A program made the translations under genes and the position numbers. From Nitrospira sp. SG-bin2 (GTDB lineage: Bacteria; Nitrospirota; Nitrospiria; Nitrospirales; Nitrospiraceae), in contig LVWT01000051.1 in the NCBI GenBank assembly GCA_002083405.1, positions 51,350 through 115,349 of the forward strand: 64,000 nucleotides of DNA, written 5' to 3'. Positions 56,586-64,000 of this stretch are shown here, one piece after another; position 1 is the stretch's first letter; every line of letters begins with the position of its first letter. Under the pieces are notes generated by a model. The model had not been told where the DNA came from and did not search any database. It saw only the letters and a program-made list of their open reading frames with translations.

Positions 56586-57173
56586 ATGAAGCAAGTCGCA
56601 ATCTACGGGCGAGTGTCAACGACGGGGCAATCTACCGACCTGCAAATTCGGGAATGTCGGCAGTATGCAGAACGCTGCGGCTATCAGGTCGTCGCAGAAT
56701 ACACGGACACGATCTCAGGCACCACAGGCAAAGATGAACGCGAGGCACTTGGGCGACTGCTACAGGATGCGTTTGCGAGGAAGTTCGATACGGTCGTGGT
56801 CTACTCCATCGACAGACTGGGACGTTCATTGAAACATTGTTTGGACATTTTAGAGTCTCTCAAGGGACATCGATGCGATTTCATTTCTATCAAGCAACAG
56901 ATCGACACTAGTTCCCCCACGGGGCAATTGATCTTCAACATCTTCGCGTGTCTGGCGAACTACGAACGCACCATGATCCTTGAAAGAACTGCATTGGGGC
57001 GTGAGAGAGCAAAGGCACGGGGTGTGAAATTTGGCAGAAAAACAAAAATGAACTCCTCAGTCGCGGAAGCAGTGCGATTACTCCGAGAGAAGGGAGCAGG
57101 GATCAAGGAGATTGCCAAGTCCCTGGAGATCGGTGTGGGGTCCGTCTACAAATGCCTCAAGAATGCTGCCTGA
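56586..57173 (+). CDS. Small serine recombinase, resolvase/invertase type
   Basis: A 195-residue protein with the complete resolvase/invertase layout: AIYGRVSTTGQSTDLQ with the catalytic Ser, TISGTTGKDEREALGRLL, VVVYSIDRLGRSLKHCLDIL (active-site Arg helix), then FNIFACLANYERTMILERT and a C-terminal helix-turn-helix (RLLREKGAGIKEIAKSLEIGVGSVYKCL). A strong ribosome-binding site (TAAGGAGGGCGAT) precedes the ATG. It is first in the second accessory region and is probably read from the old tRNA promoter. Confidence 0.93.
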   Translation: MKQVAIYGRVSTTGQSTDLQIRECRQYAERCGYQVVAEYTDTISGTTGKDEREALGRLLQDAFARKFDTVVVYSIDRLGRSLKHCLDILESLKGHRCDFISIKQQIDTSSPTGQLIFNIFACLANYERTMILERTALGRERAKARGVKFGRKTKMNSSVAEAVRLLREKGAGIKEIAKSLEIGVGSVYKCLKNAA

Positions 57174-57471
57174 AGGGTCAGAGCGCGGTTCCAAAGTCGT
57201 TCAGATACGCACTCTGATTCAGTGGTCAGGATTACCGTTAAACGCTACTGCGGTGGCTCTTAATCGCTTGTAGTCACCCCGCACAAAACTTCTCTTCTCC
57301 TATAACCTTTTTCATCAAAGTTCCTGACGGCGATTCCAGCGCAAAGGCTGTTATGCAAACGTAAAAGCCGTGTATTGCCGACAAAGCTTTCTTGGAATGA
57401 GTGGAAAGAGGTAAGTATTGACCCGTCCGAACAAAGCGGCTATCGTGGGAAATTGATACGTGGGGGAGAAT
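57174..57471. other. Gene-free spacer, 298 bp
   Basis: Only a minus-strand shadow frame of 73 codons is present, which has no ribosome-binding site and no recognisable domain. No promoter stands out beyond a good ribosome-binding site (GTGGGGGAGAAT) at the right end for the gene at 57472. Confidence 0.45.
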
Positions 57472-58143
57472 ATGACTTCCTTTAAAGTAGTGCATGGCGA
57501 GATATCTCTACAAGCGCATTTCTTGGTCCCGCTATTTGACCTCCTCGATCCTCCCGCCTCGCGTGTTCACTCAGCTCTTTACTCTGATCTCTCCGAATTT
57601 GGGATCAGCTTAAATGACGTTAAGCTTGTATACGGGGTGCCAAACCTAGCTGAAGTCAGCGTCAGCTATTATCTCCTCAATCTGAACGCACTGGTGAAGC
57701 TGTCCTTAGATAGACTGGAGATTACTTTTTCTGAAACAACACAATTGTCTCACGATCAGATGATCGCCGTTTACAAAAAGACATTCCACTCTTTGGGTCA
57801 GATGGCTACCGGATTTAAGGTCCGAGAGTACAACGTCACTCTGGCACTACATGGACTGCTTGAAGATAAAAGCACCGTGGAGTTTTGGAAAGACCTGGTA
57901 CCAAAGGTTCCAATGGGTCTTGGTCCCACATCTGGTCAAGGTGTTGTCTTTTATCATGGGGCGCATGACAAAATTGCAAGTTCATCAGTCGTACTTGATA
58001 CGTCCGTCAGAGTTCCCAACGGAATTTTCTTCAGAACTACCGTAAACCTCGATGGAGCAAAGCTTTCCACGGATGATTTGCCGGGGTTTGTTGAGAAAAC
58101 GTTCGATACAGTTTCAAGCAACCTGGATATGACTCTCACATAG
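57472..58143 (+). CDS. Hypothetical protein, first gene of accessory trio
   Basis: 223 residues from the ATG at 57472, chosen for GGGGGAGAAT just upstream; a GTG 12 bp earlier is an alternative. The sequence is beta/alpha mixed: FKVVHGEISLQAHFLVPLFD, then VSVSYYLLNLNALVKLSLDRLEITF and repeated long strands. No membrane segment. I do not recognise the fold. It lies 7 bp before the DUF5678-like gene, so they are one operon. Confidence 0.65.
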   Translation: MTSFKVVHGEISLQAHFLVPLFDLLDPPASRVHSALYSDLSEFGISLNDVKLVYGVPNLAEVSVSYYLLNLNALVKLSLDRLEITFSETTQLSHDQMIAVYKKTFHSLGQMATGFKVREYNVTLALHGLLEDKSTVEFWKDLVPKVPMGLGPTSGQGVVFYHGAHDKIASSSVVLDTSVRVPNGIFFRTTVNLDGAKLSTDDLPGFVEKTFDTVSSNLDMTLT

Positions 58144-58150
58144 AGGACAC

Positions 58151-58789
58151 ATGTCAGAGGCACTGGCGAGTTCTGGCATCTACCAACAGATTTCGGCTTT
58201 TAAAACGGCTCAAAGCTCTGTGGGCACGTTTCGCCAACAAACTGACACGTTCGCTAACTCAGGATTTCAGGAAAGGCACTTTGCTTTACCACGCTCTGTT
58301 GGACAGACTCCCACGTCTTTCATCCTGCCTCGTTTGTCCGGCACTCAAAGTCTATTTGCATCGGAAGTCACGATTCCTCAGCATAAACACGAGAAAAACG
58401 AATCGTCATTAAGTTTCGAGCAATCAGTCACCGACTTGAAGAACATGTTGCTCTTGGGAGAAGTAAAGGGCTTGTTATCAAAGGGCGAGCTGATTAAAGC
58501 TCGCCAATTGCTACAGGATGCATCACGCGCAGGGCAAAAATTTAGCGAGCCCATTCTGAAACTGAATCACGCGCTGACCTTAGAGAAGGTGGTTACACAC
58601 GCCGAAACATTCCCGCACCGTAAGAGTGAAGCGACATGGATTAAGACGAATCGAGCCAGCTACCATGGAAAATGGGTAGCGGTTCTTGGAGAGCAAGTTG
58701 TTGCTTCGGGCGACACGTTTAAAGAAGTCCTAGCTGCTTTGAAGCAGAAGCAACTGACCGTTCTTCCCGTTATCCACCACATAGAATAG
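58151..58789 (+). CDS. Protein with DUF5678-like C-terminal domain
   Basis: 212 residues. The first 95 are Ser/Thr/Gln-rich and low in structure. A helical part follows (SFEQSVTDLKNMLLLGEVKGLLSKGELIKARQLL). The end SYHGKWVAVLGEQVVASGDTFKEVLAAL, then VLPVIHHIE, matches the DUF5678 pattern (a small domain of the form YxGxWVAxxxxxVVAxGxxxxEVxxxL). DUF5678 is frequently next to retropepsin-like genes, as here (58798). The trio's role is unknown. Confidence 0.7.
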   Translation: MSEALASSGIYQQISAFKTAQSSVGTFRQQTDTFANSGFQERHFALPRSVGQTPTSFILPRLSGTQSLFASEVTIPQHKHEKNESSLSFEQSVTDLKNMLLLGEVKGLLSKGELIKARQLLQDASRAGQKFSEPILKLNHALTLEKVVTHAETFPHRKSEATWIKTNRASYHGKWVAVLGEQVVASGDTFKEVLAALKQKQLTVLPVIHHIE

Positions 58790-58797
58790 AAACCTCC

Positions 58798-59238
58798 ATG
58801 CTGATGGACGGCGGGCAGCCATTCACCACAGGTAATTGTCAGTATCAAGACGACCTGGTCGCTCAAGACCCTACCAATTCCAAGCTTTTCATTGCCGTCA
58901 AAATTGATAACCTGGATTCTCCTGTATTCGCTATGGTTGATACGGGAGCGCCATATTGCGTCTTCGATTCGGAAATCCTGGATGCATTGGGATACTCATT
59001 CGAGAGGGACAATACGATTGAGATGTCAACAAGAATAGGTTCTATTCGGGGAACAATTCACAGAATTCAGATTACTCTGTTAGCTAACGAGGGTGAGTCT
59101 TTAGATGTCGATTCAACATTTTTCGTTCCTGAAAAATGGCGGGGTAACATAATTGGATACATGGGATGTCTGCAAAGAATCCGCTTCGCAGTCGATCCTA
59201 GCAAAAACACCTTTCACTTTGGGAAGTGGTCACAGTGA
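58798..59238 (+). CDS. Retropepsin-like aspartic protease
   Basis: 146 residues. FAMVDTGAPYCVFD holds the catalytic Asp48 in DTG, the single motif of pepsin-like half-proteases that dimerise. The tail NIIGYMGCLQRIRFAVDP, then NTFHFG, is the hydrophobic-hydrophobic-Gly flap and second-lobe pattern of bacterial retropepsin-like proteins. It follows the DUF5678-like gene after 8 bp. It may cleave a partner in this same operon. No signal peptide, so it is likely cytoplasmic. Confidence 0.8.
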   Translation: MLMDGGQPFTTGNCQYQDDLVAQDPTNSKLFIAVKIDNLDSPVFAMVDTGAPYCVFDSEILDALGYSFERDNTIEMSTRIGSIRGTIHRIQITLLANEGESLDVDSTFFVPEKWRGNIIGYMGCLQRIRFAVDPSKNTFHFGKWSQ

Positions 59239-59266
59239 GCGTCGCAGGGTGATTTCATGTCTTCCC

Positions 59267-59437
59267 TCATACCTTTTCTCCTTCTACCTCTATTAGCACC
59301 AACAGAGCATTCTTGATCGTTCTATTGAATTGCAATTTGTCGAGAACGTCTTTGGTGAAGCCTTCCAGACCTTTCTTGGTAACGGCAAGCTTTGTATCAG
59401 GTGAAACATGCTTTACCAGAATGGCGTGTTGGCGCAT
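59267..59437 (-). CDS. Small protein, paralogue of 59646 gene
   Basis: 56 residues from the ATG at 59437. It is homologous to the 67-residue protein at 59646: the aligned stretch (R)xHAxLxxxxSPDTKxxVTKKxxxxFTKxxL and the end VLIEVxGEK are shared. The pair flanks an unrelated short gene. The strand pattern and a Lys-rich middle suggest a small DNA- or RNA-binding or regulatory protein, without family match. Confidence 0.6.
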   Translation of the reverse strand: MRQHAILVKHVSPDTKLAVTKKGLEGFTKDVLDKLQFNRTIKNALLVLIEVEGEKV

Positions 59438-59649
59438 AGGTTGGTTGATTGGTCGGAGTCTTCTATTGGCGGGAACCTCACGCAAATCGCGTTCTCGACT
59501 GGGGACTCAAGGAACACCTCCACGATGCGGTCCTTGTTATCGAAGAACTCCAACGAATCGATCAAATCACGTAGGGTCATCGGAAATGTTCGAGCAGGGT
59601 TTCCTGGCTCAGTGGAAGTCTCTTGGATGTGCTGCGCGAATGAGTTCAT
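59413..59649 (-). CDS. Small hypothetical protein between the paralogues
   Basis: 78 residues from the ATG at 59649, overlapping the stop of the 59646 gene (ATGA). The sequence MTLRDLIDSLEFFDNKDRIVEVFLESP forms a helix then a strand; the end is PPIEDSDQSTNLCANTPFW. It overlaps the next gene's start by 25 bp. No family recognised. It is one of four close minus-strand genes that start at 60086. Confidence 0.55.
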   Translation of the reverse strand: MNSFAQHIQETSTEPGNPARTFPMTLRDLIDSLEFFDNKDRIVEVFLESPVENAICVRFPPIEDSDQSTNLCANTPFW

Positions 59650-59849
59650 GACTTCTCTCCATCCACCTCTATCAACACCACCTGCCAATGCTTGATGTGC
59701 CGTTTTTGCGCTACGGTCGTCAATAGGTGCTTGGTGAATTCGGTAACATCCTTCTTTGTGACTTCCGCTTTGGTATCTGGTGAAAGGTTAAGCGTGAGCG
59801 CGGCATGTTCGCGCAATCGTTTTTGTTCATGGGACAACAATTTGGTCAT
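59646..59849 (-). CDS. Small protein, paralogue of 59267 gene
   Basis: 67 residues. LREHAALTLNLSPDTKAEVTKKDVTEFTKHLL and the end WQVVLIEVDGEKS match the 59267 gene over about 50 residues. It is coupled to the 59649 gene by a 4-bp overlap and lies 3 bp after the ribbon-helix-helix gene. Tandem duplication with divergence is the simplest explanation. Confidence 0.6.
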   Translation of the reverse strand: MTKLLSHEQKRLREHAALTLNLSPDTKAEVTKKDVTEFTKHLLTTVAQKRHIKHWQVVLIEVDGEKS

Positions 59850-59852
59850 GGG

Positions 59853-60086
59853 TTAGTCCTTCCTGTCTTTTGAAATGGATTCGGCAATTCGCAACTGCCT
59901 GAGCGTGAGTTCTTGGTGGTGGCGACGGAGCAGCGGCATTTCCACGTCTCGGGTCAGCGCAATGTTCCTTTGCAGCGATTGCCGTACAAAAGCGGATTTC
60001 GTGCAACACTGTGATTCGCTGACTTCGGCAACCTCATCCATCAGGGACTCAGGCAGTCGCAGCAGAAATGTTTTCATCGGCTTCAT
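59853..60086 (-). CDS. Ribbon-helix-helix (CopG-like) regulator
   Basis: 77 residues from the ATG at 60086, chosen for GGAGG five bases upstream; the frame extends further back. KTFLLRLPESLMDEVAEVSESQCCTKSAFVRQSLQ is the strand-helix-helix of CopG/MetJ-type repressors (strand with alternate polar residues, then S/T-x-x-FVR). It heads a four-gene minus-strand set and probably represses its promoter. It could be an antitoxin of this set. Confidence 0.75.
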   Translation of the reverse strand: MKPMKTFLLRLPESLMDEVAEVSESQCCTKSAFVRQSLQRNIALTRDVEMPLLRRHHQELTLRQLRIAESISKDRKD

Positions 60087-60389
60087 CAGTACCTCCATTT
60101 TGGCGTCTATCATATTTATGCACACGAAGAGTTCATCTCGCTCTGGCAATTCGGTAGGTATGGGTCTGGGGTGCCTGGATCCAATAGAGGCTTGTTTTGC
60201 GAGGTCTATGTGTCACTCAAAGGGGTAGATTTGGCTTGGGGTCCTCCGTGCCTTCACGAATTACAAGATTTCATGGCTACAGACGCGATGTTTTGGGACG
60301 ATGGGTCTGCTGAATGCCAGGGTTCGTGGGCGCTCTTGACCGATATCAAACTCATATCAAACTCACATAAATACCCGCAGGGGGCAGCC

Positions 60390-61478
60390 ATGAAGTCAGA
60401 ATTTCGGAAACACCAAGACAAGTTGTCGGCACGGACGGCGATTGCTCTCAAGGAAGAGGCGAGGAAAGCACGGTTCACTTATGGGATGCAGAACGCTGTT
60501 CGCTTGAAAAAAGCGTTGGCATCGGTAGGACTCCATCACTTGCAAGACAGCACCCTGTTATCCCCTGAAATCCATAAACTCCATGCAAAGCAACTCGCGG
60601 ATCGCTACCTCAAGAAATTAGCCACTGTCCAGCGGTTAGTGCGGCGACAACAACGCGACCTCATCCAAGTGAACAAGCGGTATGGCGTGAAAGTTGATCC
60701 GCGTTCCTTGGCGGCACAGGACAGGTTTCGCTTTCCCACTGTGCTGCATAGCATGGAGGTGCTGGATGTTGATCGAACACTACGGACAGTCCGTGCCTTC
60801 AAAGAACAACTCCAATCTGTCATTGAACGATGTCGGGGACTGTGGTGCTTGGGCGTGATAGAAGTCGAAGTTGTTTCAATGGACCTTATGCGGCAACTCA
60901 CAGATCAGTCCGACTCGGAAGAACGCAAACTCGCGGTGTGCGAATCGATGGTGAAACGATTGCCAAAACGGCACCAGGGGTTGTCGGTCTTCTTCCTGAT
61001 CCACTTTCATGGGATTGTCGTGGCGACTCAGCCTCGGCACTTCACAGACTTGGAGCAGCAATTGAGGCGACAGTGGAAACATGAACCACGGCAAGTGCTG
61101 ATGAAACCCCTGTCCAAGGTGTTCAACGGGAAAGCCAAGACACCAGAAAAGAGTGTGGTCGATATTGCGCGGTATATCACCAAGGGTGGAAATGATTGGA
61201 TCAAGAAGAAGGCATATTTACGCTACAAGTTGTCATTCGATCAGGAGCACTTGGAATCGGAAGATGCCTGGGTGAACAAGAACTGGCGGCGTAACCAGAC
61301 ACTTCGGGGGGAACGCATAGAAGAAGGTCTTGAAGATACGCTGGCAATGTCACGCTCAGAGATTGCTGCGCTGGCAAGCGTCATTGATGGCATGATGGGA
61401 ACCACTCGTAGTCGCACTGGGTACCTGGTATTTGCTCGGAGCAAGAGACGGAAACTCTCTACTACAGGGTCAGCGTAA
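60390..61478 (+). CDS. HUH-superfamily Rep-like endonuclease
   Basis: 362 residues from the ATG at 60390; a longer frame from 60171 covers unrelated sequence. Three motifs of HUH replication/relaxase enzymes appear in order: motif 1 WCLGVIEVEVVS (about 152-163), the HUH motif IHFHGIVV (His205 and His207), and the catalytic Tyr262 in IARYITKGGNDW with Lys265. The N-terminal 120 residues are helical and basic. HUH proteins nick one strand and join covalently to DNA. Direct repeats and a palindrome at 61566-61660 just downstream would be a suitable origin. The family is not one I can name. Confidence 0.6.
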   Translation: MKSEFRKHQDKLSARTAIALKEEARKARFTYGMQNAVRLKKALASVGLHHLQDSTLLSPEIHKLHAKQLADRYLKKLATVQRLVRRQQRDLIQVNKRYGVKVDPRSLAAQDRFRFPTVLHSMEVLDVDRTLRTVRAFKEQLQSVIERCRGLWCLGVIEVEVVSMDLMRQLTDQSDSEERKLAVCESMVKRLPKRHQGLSVFFLIHFHGIVVATQPRHFTDLEQQLRRQWKHEPRQVLMKPLSKVFNGKAKTPEKSVVDIARYITKGGNDWIKKKAYLRYKLSFDQEHLESEDAWVNKNWRRNQTLRGERIEEGLEDTLAMSRSEIAALASVIDGMMGTTRSRTGYLVFARSKRRKLSTTGSA

Positions 61479-61565
61479 GCGACAGTTTCCTCATGAAAAC
61501 AGGTCGCAGACGAATGGAAAGACGGATTCAAAATGTCGATTGCCGTTAGCTATGAATGATTCAAT

Positions 61566-61660
61566 AAAATCAAGTACTTGCGGAGCATGGACCGACTAGA
61601 TGAGTTTCGATTCAGAATCGATCTAGAGTCATAGCAAAATCAATGACTTGCGTGGAATGG
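61566..61660. repeat. Direct repeats and palindrome after the Rep-like gene
   Basis: AAAATCAAGTACTTGCGGAG-type 25-bp units at 61566-61590 and 61636-61660 agree at about 20 of 25 positions. Between them CGATTC-A-GAATCG (61608-61620) is a perfect palindrome. Together with the HUH gene this looks like an origin or a binding-site array. Confidence 0.6.
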
Positions 61661-61696
61661 AAGCATGAGAGGAGTCGGGTTTTGGGAAACTTATGA

Positions 61697-62482
61697 CTAG
61701 CACGAACGCCCGAAGTTGCGGTGGCAGAATACGTTTCGGTCCTGCTGCGCCTGTTGTCTCGCGGCACTCTCGCGGCTTCGCTGTTGTGATTCCTGATATC
61801 TCCGTTCTTCGTTCCGTTCGTTGAACCTCTGGCGTTCTGCTTGCGTCATGTTGTTATAGTTCTCAATCGCTGCACCGAACACGCCTTTCTTTCCGAAAAT
61901 GGCATTGAAGGCTTCAGCATCGCGCTTCGCTTGGGCTTCCGCTTCGCGTTTCGCTTTGAGTTTGCCTGCTGGAGATGCGGCAAAGGCTGCTGCCTTCGCG
62001 GCAATCTGGGCTTCCTTCTTCGCTGCGGCGATCATCTTTGTTTCCCTCACCCTGAGGGTGTTCTTTATTTCTGCAATCGTGACGTTTGAGGTTTCTGCCA
62101 AGGCAAGCAACTCGCGTTCCTCGTCCGTCATGGCATGCCCGATCAACTCACGTCCCTCCGCGACACGGACACGATTGATCGACGCACGGACCAACGCCTC
62201 CCTCTCTTCGGTCGTCCCGTAGATCAGTGCGGTCTCCTTTGCGGCAGTCGCGGCTCTCTCCGCTTCGATCTTCTCCTGTGCCTCCCTCTGGGCAATCTGC
62301 GTCTGAGACATCCAGCCATCGCAAATCGTGCCGCCATCGCGTTGGTCTCCGTAACAGTACATTCTCTTACCGTTGAGTGGGTTTACGCGGTAGTTCGCGG
62401 GGTTCTGTAAATACTCTATCTGAGCACAGCCTGTGCTGAGTCCTGCGATCACCGCCATCACTGCTACCATCATGCTTTTCAT
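61697..62482 (-). CDS. Lipoprotein with long helical coiled-coil region
   Basis: 261 residues. The signal ends in the lipobox LSTGC (about 15-19), so the mature protein is lipid-anchored. A Cys-rich start (RMYCYGDQRDGGTICDGW) is followed by long Ala/Glu/Lys-rich helices (EAQEKIEAERAATAAKE, AAAKKEAQIAAKAAAFAA) and a Gln/Arg-rich end with a final Cys pair. A strong ribosome-binding site (AAGGAGTATCTG) is present. Function unknown. Confidence 0.75.
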   Translation of the reverse strand: MKSMMVAVMAVIAGLSTGCAQIEYLQNPANYRVNPLNGKRMYCYGDQRDGGTICDGWMSQTQIAQREAQEKIEAERAATAAKETALIYGTTEEREALVRASINRVRVAEGRELIGHAMTDEERELLALAETSNVTIAEIKNTLRVRETKMIAAAKKEAQIAAKAAAFAASPAGKLKAKREAEAQAKRDAEAFNAIFGKKGVFGAAIENYNNMTQAERQRFNERNEERRYQESQQRSRESAARQQAQQDRNVFCHRNFGRSC

Positions 62483-62541
62483 CAGATACTCCTTGCTACC
62501 GTGACTGGAATTCTATATCCCCTACGCTAAAGCCTAGCACA

Positions 62542-62670
62542 CTCCAGGGGATTGCCAAGTCTACAGCCAAACAAGCCGTCTCTGACCTTGCCTTCGGGAA
62601 AGAAGTCACGCTCCAGACAAACGGCTACGACAAGTACAAGCGCACCATTGGAGACGTGATTCTGCCCGAC
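62542..62670 (+). pseudogene. Staphylococcal-nuclease-like (SNase) fragment
   Basis: The translation AKQAVSDLAFGKEVTLQTNG, then YDKYKRTIGDVILPDRRAL, matches the second half of thermonuclease domains (FxxGKEVxLxxxxxDxYxRTxGxVxLxDGxN). No start codon, no catalytic N-terminal half and no family C-terminus are present; the frame degenerates into repeats after position 62700. It is a remnant. Confidence 0.75.
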
Positions 62671-62959
62671 CGCCGTGCGTTGTTTCTTGACGCGCTGCTA
62701 ATGCCTGCTACTATTAGAGTTGCCAATGTTAGCATTGCCAATGCGGCGCTAGATGTATCGTACGTGAACCGAAACAGTTGCCGATGGAATGGCACGGAAT
62801 GATTAAGGATGGACGGGTCTCAGAGCTGTAAAAGGGGAAGTCCCTAAAGCAGGAACCGACAAAAGCTCATGCCCGCGTGTACGCTCATGGTGCGAACTAT
62901 GTGGGACAGCATGCTCTGTGATTGGGCGTCATCCCCATATCCATATACAGGGGGGCTAT

Positions 62960-63295
62960 ATGAGTGAAGCGGAATTGATGTTGCTTGTTGAGTCCAGAAA
63001 GAAGTCGGGAGGTGTCGCTGCGTTGCTAAACCTGTTTCTGCCAGGAGCTGGTTACATCTACTGTAATAACTGGCTTATAGGAATAGTTGCCTTCTTCTTC
63101 GTGATCACCGTGTTCGTCTTGAGCTTTGGCTTCGCCGCCGTATTTTTGGTATTGATGCTTGTTATCGACGGATTCCTTTGCGCCAAGCGCTACAACAAGA
63201 AGCTGATCGAGAGGGTAATTAAGGAACGCGCAGAGCTTCAAAGGAAAACTTCAGCATCGAACAGTAAAAGCCTTCACGCAGTAGGGGTGTCGTAA
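62960..63295 (+). CDS. TM2-like small membrane protein
   Basis: 111 residues from the ATG at 62960 (GGGGGGCTAT upstream). The pattern AALLNLFLPGAGYIYCNNWLIGIVAFF is TM2-domain-like: a short helix, LPGxGxxY, then a membrane helix, followed by a second (AAVFLVLMLVIDGFLCAKRYN). A basic tail is cytoplasmic by the positive-inside rule. TM2-like proteins occur in many accessory loci; their role here is unknown. Confidence 0.7.
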   Translation: MSEAELMLLVESRKKSGGVAALLNLFLPGAGYIYCNNWLIGIVAFFFVITVFVLSFGFAAVFLVLMLVIDGFLCAKRYNKKLIERVIKERAELQRKTSASNSKSLHAVGVS

Positions 63296-63377
63296 CGATG
63301 CCAGAATTGGGCTTCTGCTTGAATGCGGTGTCTGTGTTGATGGTGCGGAGAGGGCATGACCGAAGGAGTGCAATCTA

Positions 63378-64000
63378 ATGAAGAATGCTAATGTCTATGC
63401 AATCCTTTTGTTAGTGGCAACATTTGCTCAAATAGTTGGGTGCCGTGAGAGTGCCGAAGTGAAGATTGTGAAACAAAGTTCAGTCAATGCTTGCTCTAAC
63501 AAAACAATGGAGCAGATGGTAGCTGGCACTTTTGTTTCTCCTTCATGGGTGGGCAGCAAAACGGAAAGCGGTATTAGGTTTGTTAGCATCAATGGGAAAA
63601 TACAATACTTAGGAAAGACGGTTGACGGCTTGCTTAAATTTACCTTTGATGAAACTGGTGACGCGTTCCACTATGGAGCGTTTGAGATGAATGGAGTGCC
63701 TCAAAATGATTTCTTGTATATGGGACTCGTAGCTAAAATGTGTCAAGGAAACCATCAAGCTGCCGAAGCAGTTAAGGAGAACCTTCGACATATCGCTAGC
63801 ACCTCAATTGCTCTTAATGCGGAGACTGGCACGTGGCAACGTGCATCTATCAACGATTACTTTGGTGCATTTGGTCGTCAGTCGCCCGTGGAGGAAAAAA
63901 GTCCATTTGGAGCAAGATATTCATATTGGATTGCGGTGAATGGGACGCCAACCATGGTTCCTGGGCAGAGGTGGCTCCGCTTGTTTGGACAGATTCTGCC
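63378..64000 (+). CDS. Lipoprotein, truncated by window end
   Basis: 207 codons are visible to the end of the window, with no stop. GAAGGAGTGCAATCTA precedes the ATG. The signal ends at the lipobox QIVGC (about 18-22), giving a lipid-anchored protein. The mature part is mixed beta/alpha (VSINGKIQYLGKTVDGLLKF; SYWIAVNGTPTMVPGQRW). No family recognised. Confidence 0.75.
   Translation, partial: MKNANVYAILLLVATFAQIVGCRESAEVKIVKQSSVNACSNKTMEQMVAGTFVSPSWVGSKTESGIRFVSINGKIQYLGKTVDGLLKFTFDETGDAFHYGAFEMNGVPQNDFLYMGLVAKMCQGNHQAAEAVKENLRHIASTSIALNAETGTWQRASINDYFGAFGRQSPVEEKSPFGARYSYWIAVNGTPTMVPGQRWLRLFGQIL

Larger units (their letters stand above)
56490..64000. mobile_element. Second accessory region at a disrupted tRNA
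   Basis: From the tRNA breakpoint on, the content changes: a serine recombinase, AT-richer DNA, many genes below 100 residues on both strands, a HUH Rep-like gene, lipoproteins and a nuclease fragment. No housekeeping gene occurs in this part. The right end lies outside the window, so its size and nature are open. Confidence 0.6.

Noticed and set aside
60171..60389. N-terminal extension of the HUH-like protein
   Set aside because: The extra 73 residues look like non-coding DNA; the ATG at 60390 has GGGGGC just upstream.
1..64000. CRISPR arrays
   Set aside because: No series of regularly spaced identical repeats; the repeats found are tandem, palindromic or dispersed.

Overview
The window looks like the replication-origin region of a Nitrospirota chromosome, probably Nitrospira or a close relative. 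This is inferred from the mix and style of the genes (gyrA, gyrB, dnaN and dnaA in a row, single-chain glycine decarboxylase, DUF721 protein, many OmpR-type two-component genes, moderately high GC) and not from a database search. No rRNA operon and no CRISPR array were seen.

Layout. 1-2580: an OmpR-type two-component system followed by a 27-residue membrane peptide under a 40-bp repeat-rich box. 2588-11875: smpB, a DUF721 (DciA-like) gene, a membrane-anchored hypothetical, then gyrA, gyrB, dnaN and dnaA on the minus strand. 11876-12206: probable oriC with DnaA boxes. 12207-14520: three DsrE/DsrF/DsrH-like genes and hisS. 14708-19452: a two-domain ThyX-like protein, a TPR protein, a 116-bp tandem repeat, a small conserved gene and a degenerate helicase-like protein. 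19674-27844: tRNA-Leu(CAG) with an integrated island of about 8.1 kb bounded by an 18-bp direct repeat. It carries a tyrosine integrase, a serine recombinase, a ParB-like protein, a small Cys-rich protein and two members of an unrecognised protein family. 27967-43000: housekeeping and envelope genes (Tat-exported PLP enzyme, gcvP, zinc-ribbon/DUF898/M48 cluster, a second two-component system, purU, rimO, gamma-carbonic anhydrase), plus a second copy of the small-peptide/box pair at 28366-28550. 43096-49778: a defence-type operon on the minus strand: type III restriction-modification mod and res with ORF6N and small genes between them, ending in Fic. A convergent small gene carries a Fic-inhibition motif. 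49907-56312: M28 peptidase, argB, hslU, hslV, a XerC-like recombinase and trmFO, with copies of a roughly 200-bp inverted-repeat element after hslV and hslU. 56469-64000: a truncated tRNA 5' part whose promoter now faces a small serine recombinase, then low-density accessory DNA: a DUF5678-like/retropepsin trio, a minus-strand set of very small genes, a HUH Rep-like protein with downstream direct repeats, lipoproteins and a nuclease fragment. This second accessory region runs off the window.

How parts may work together. dnaA, dnaN, gyrA/gyrB, DUF721 and oriC form the replication start module. HslU and HslV form one ATP-dependent protease. The first two-component system may control the 40-bp box that occurs identically spaced before two homologous membrane micro-proteins; this is the strongest candidate here for an undescribed small system. 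Functional statements are family knowledge applied to visible motifs; no searches were run.
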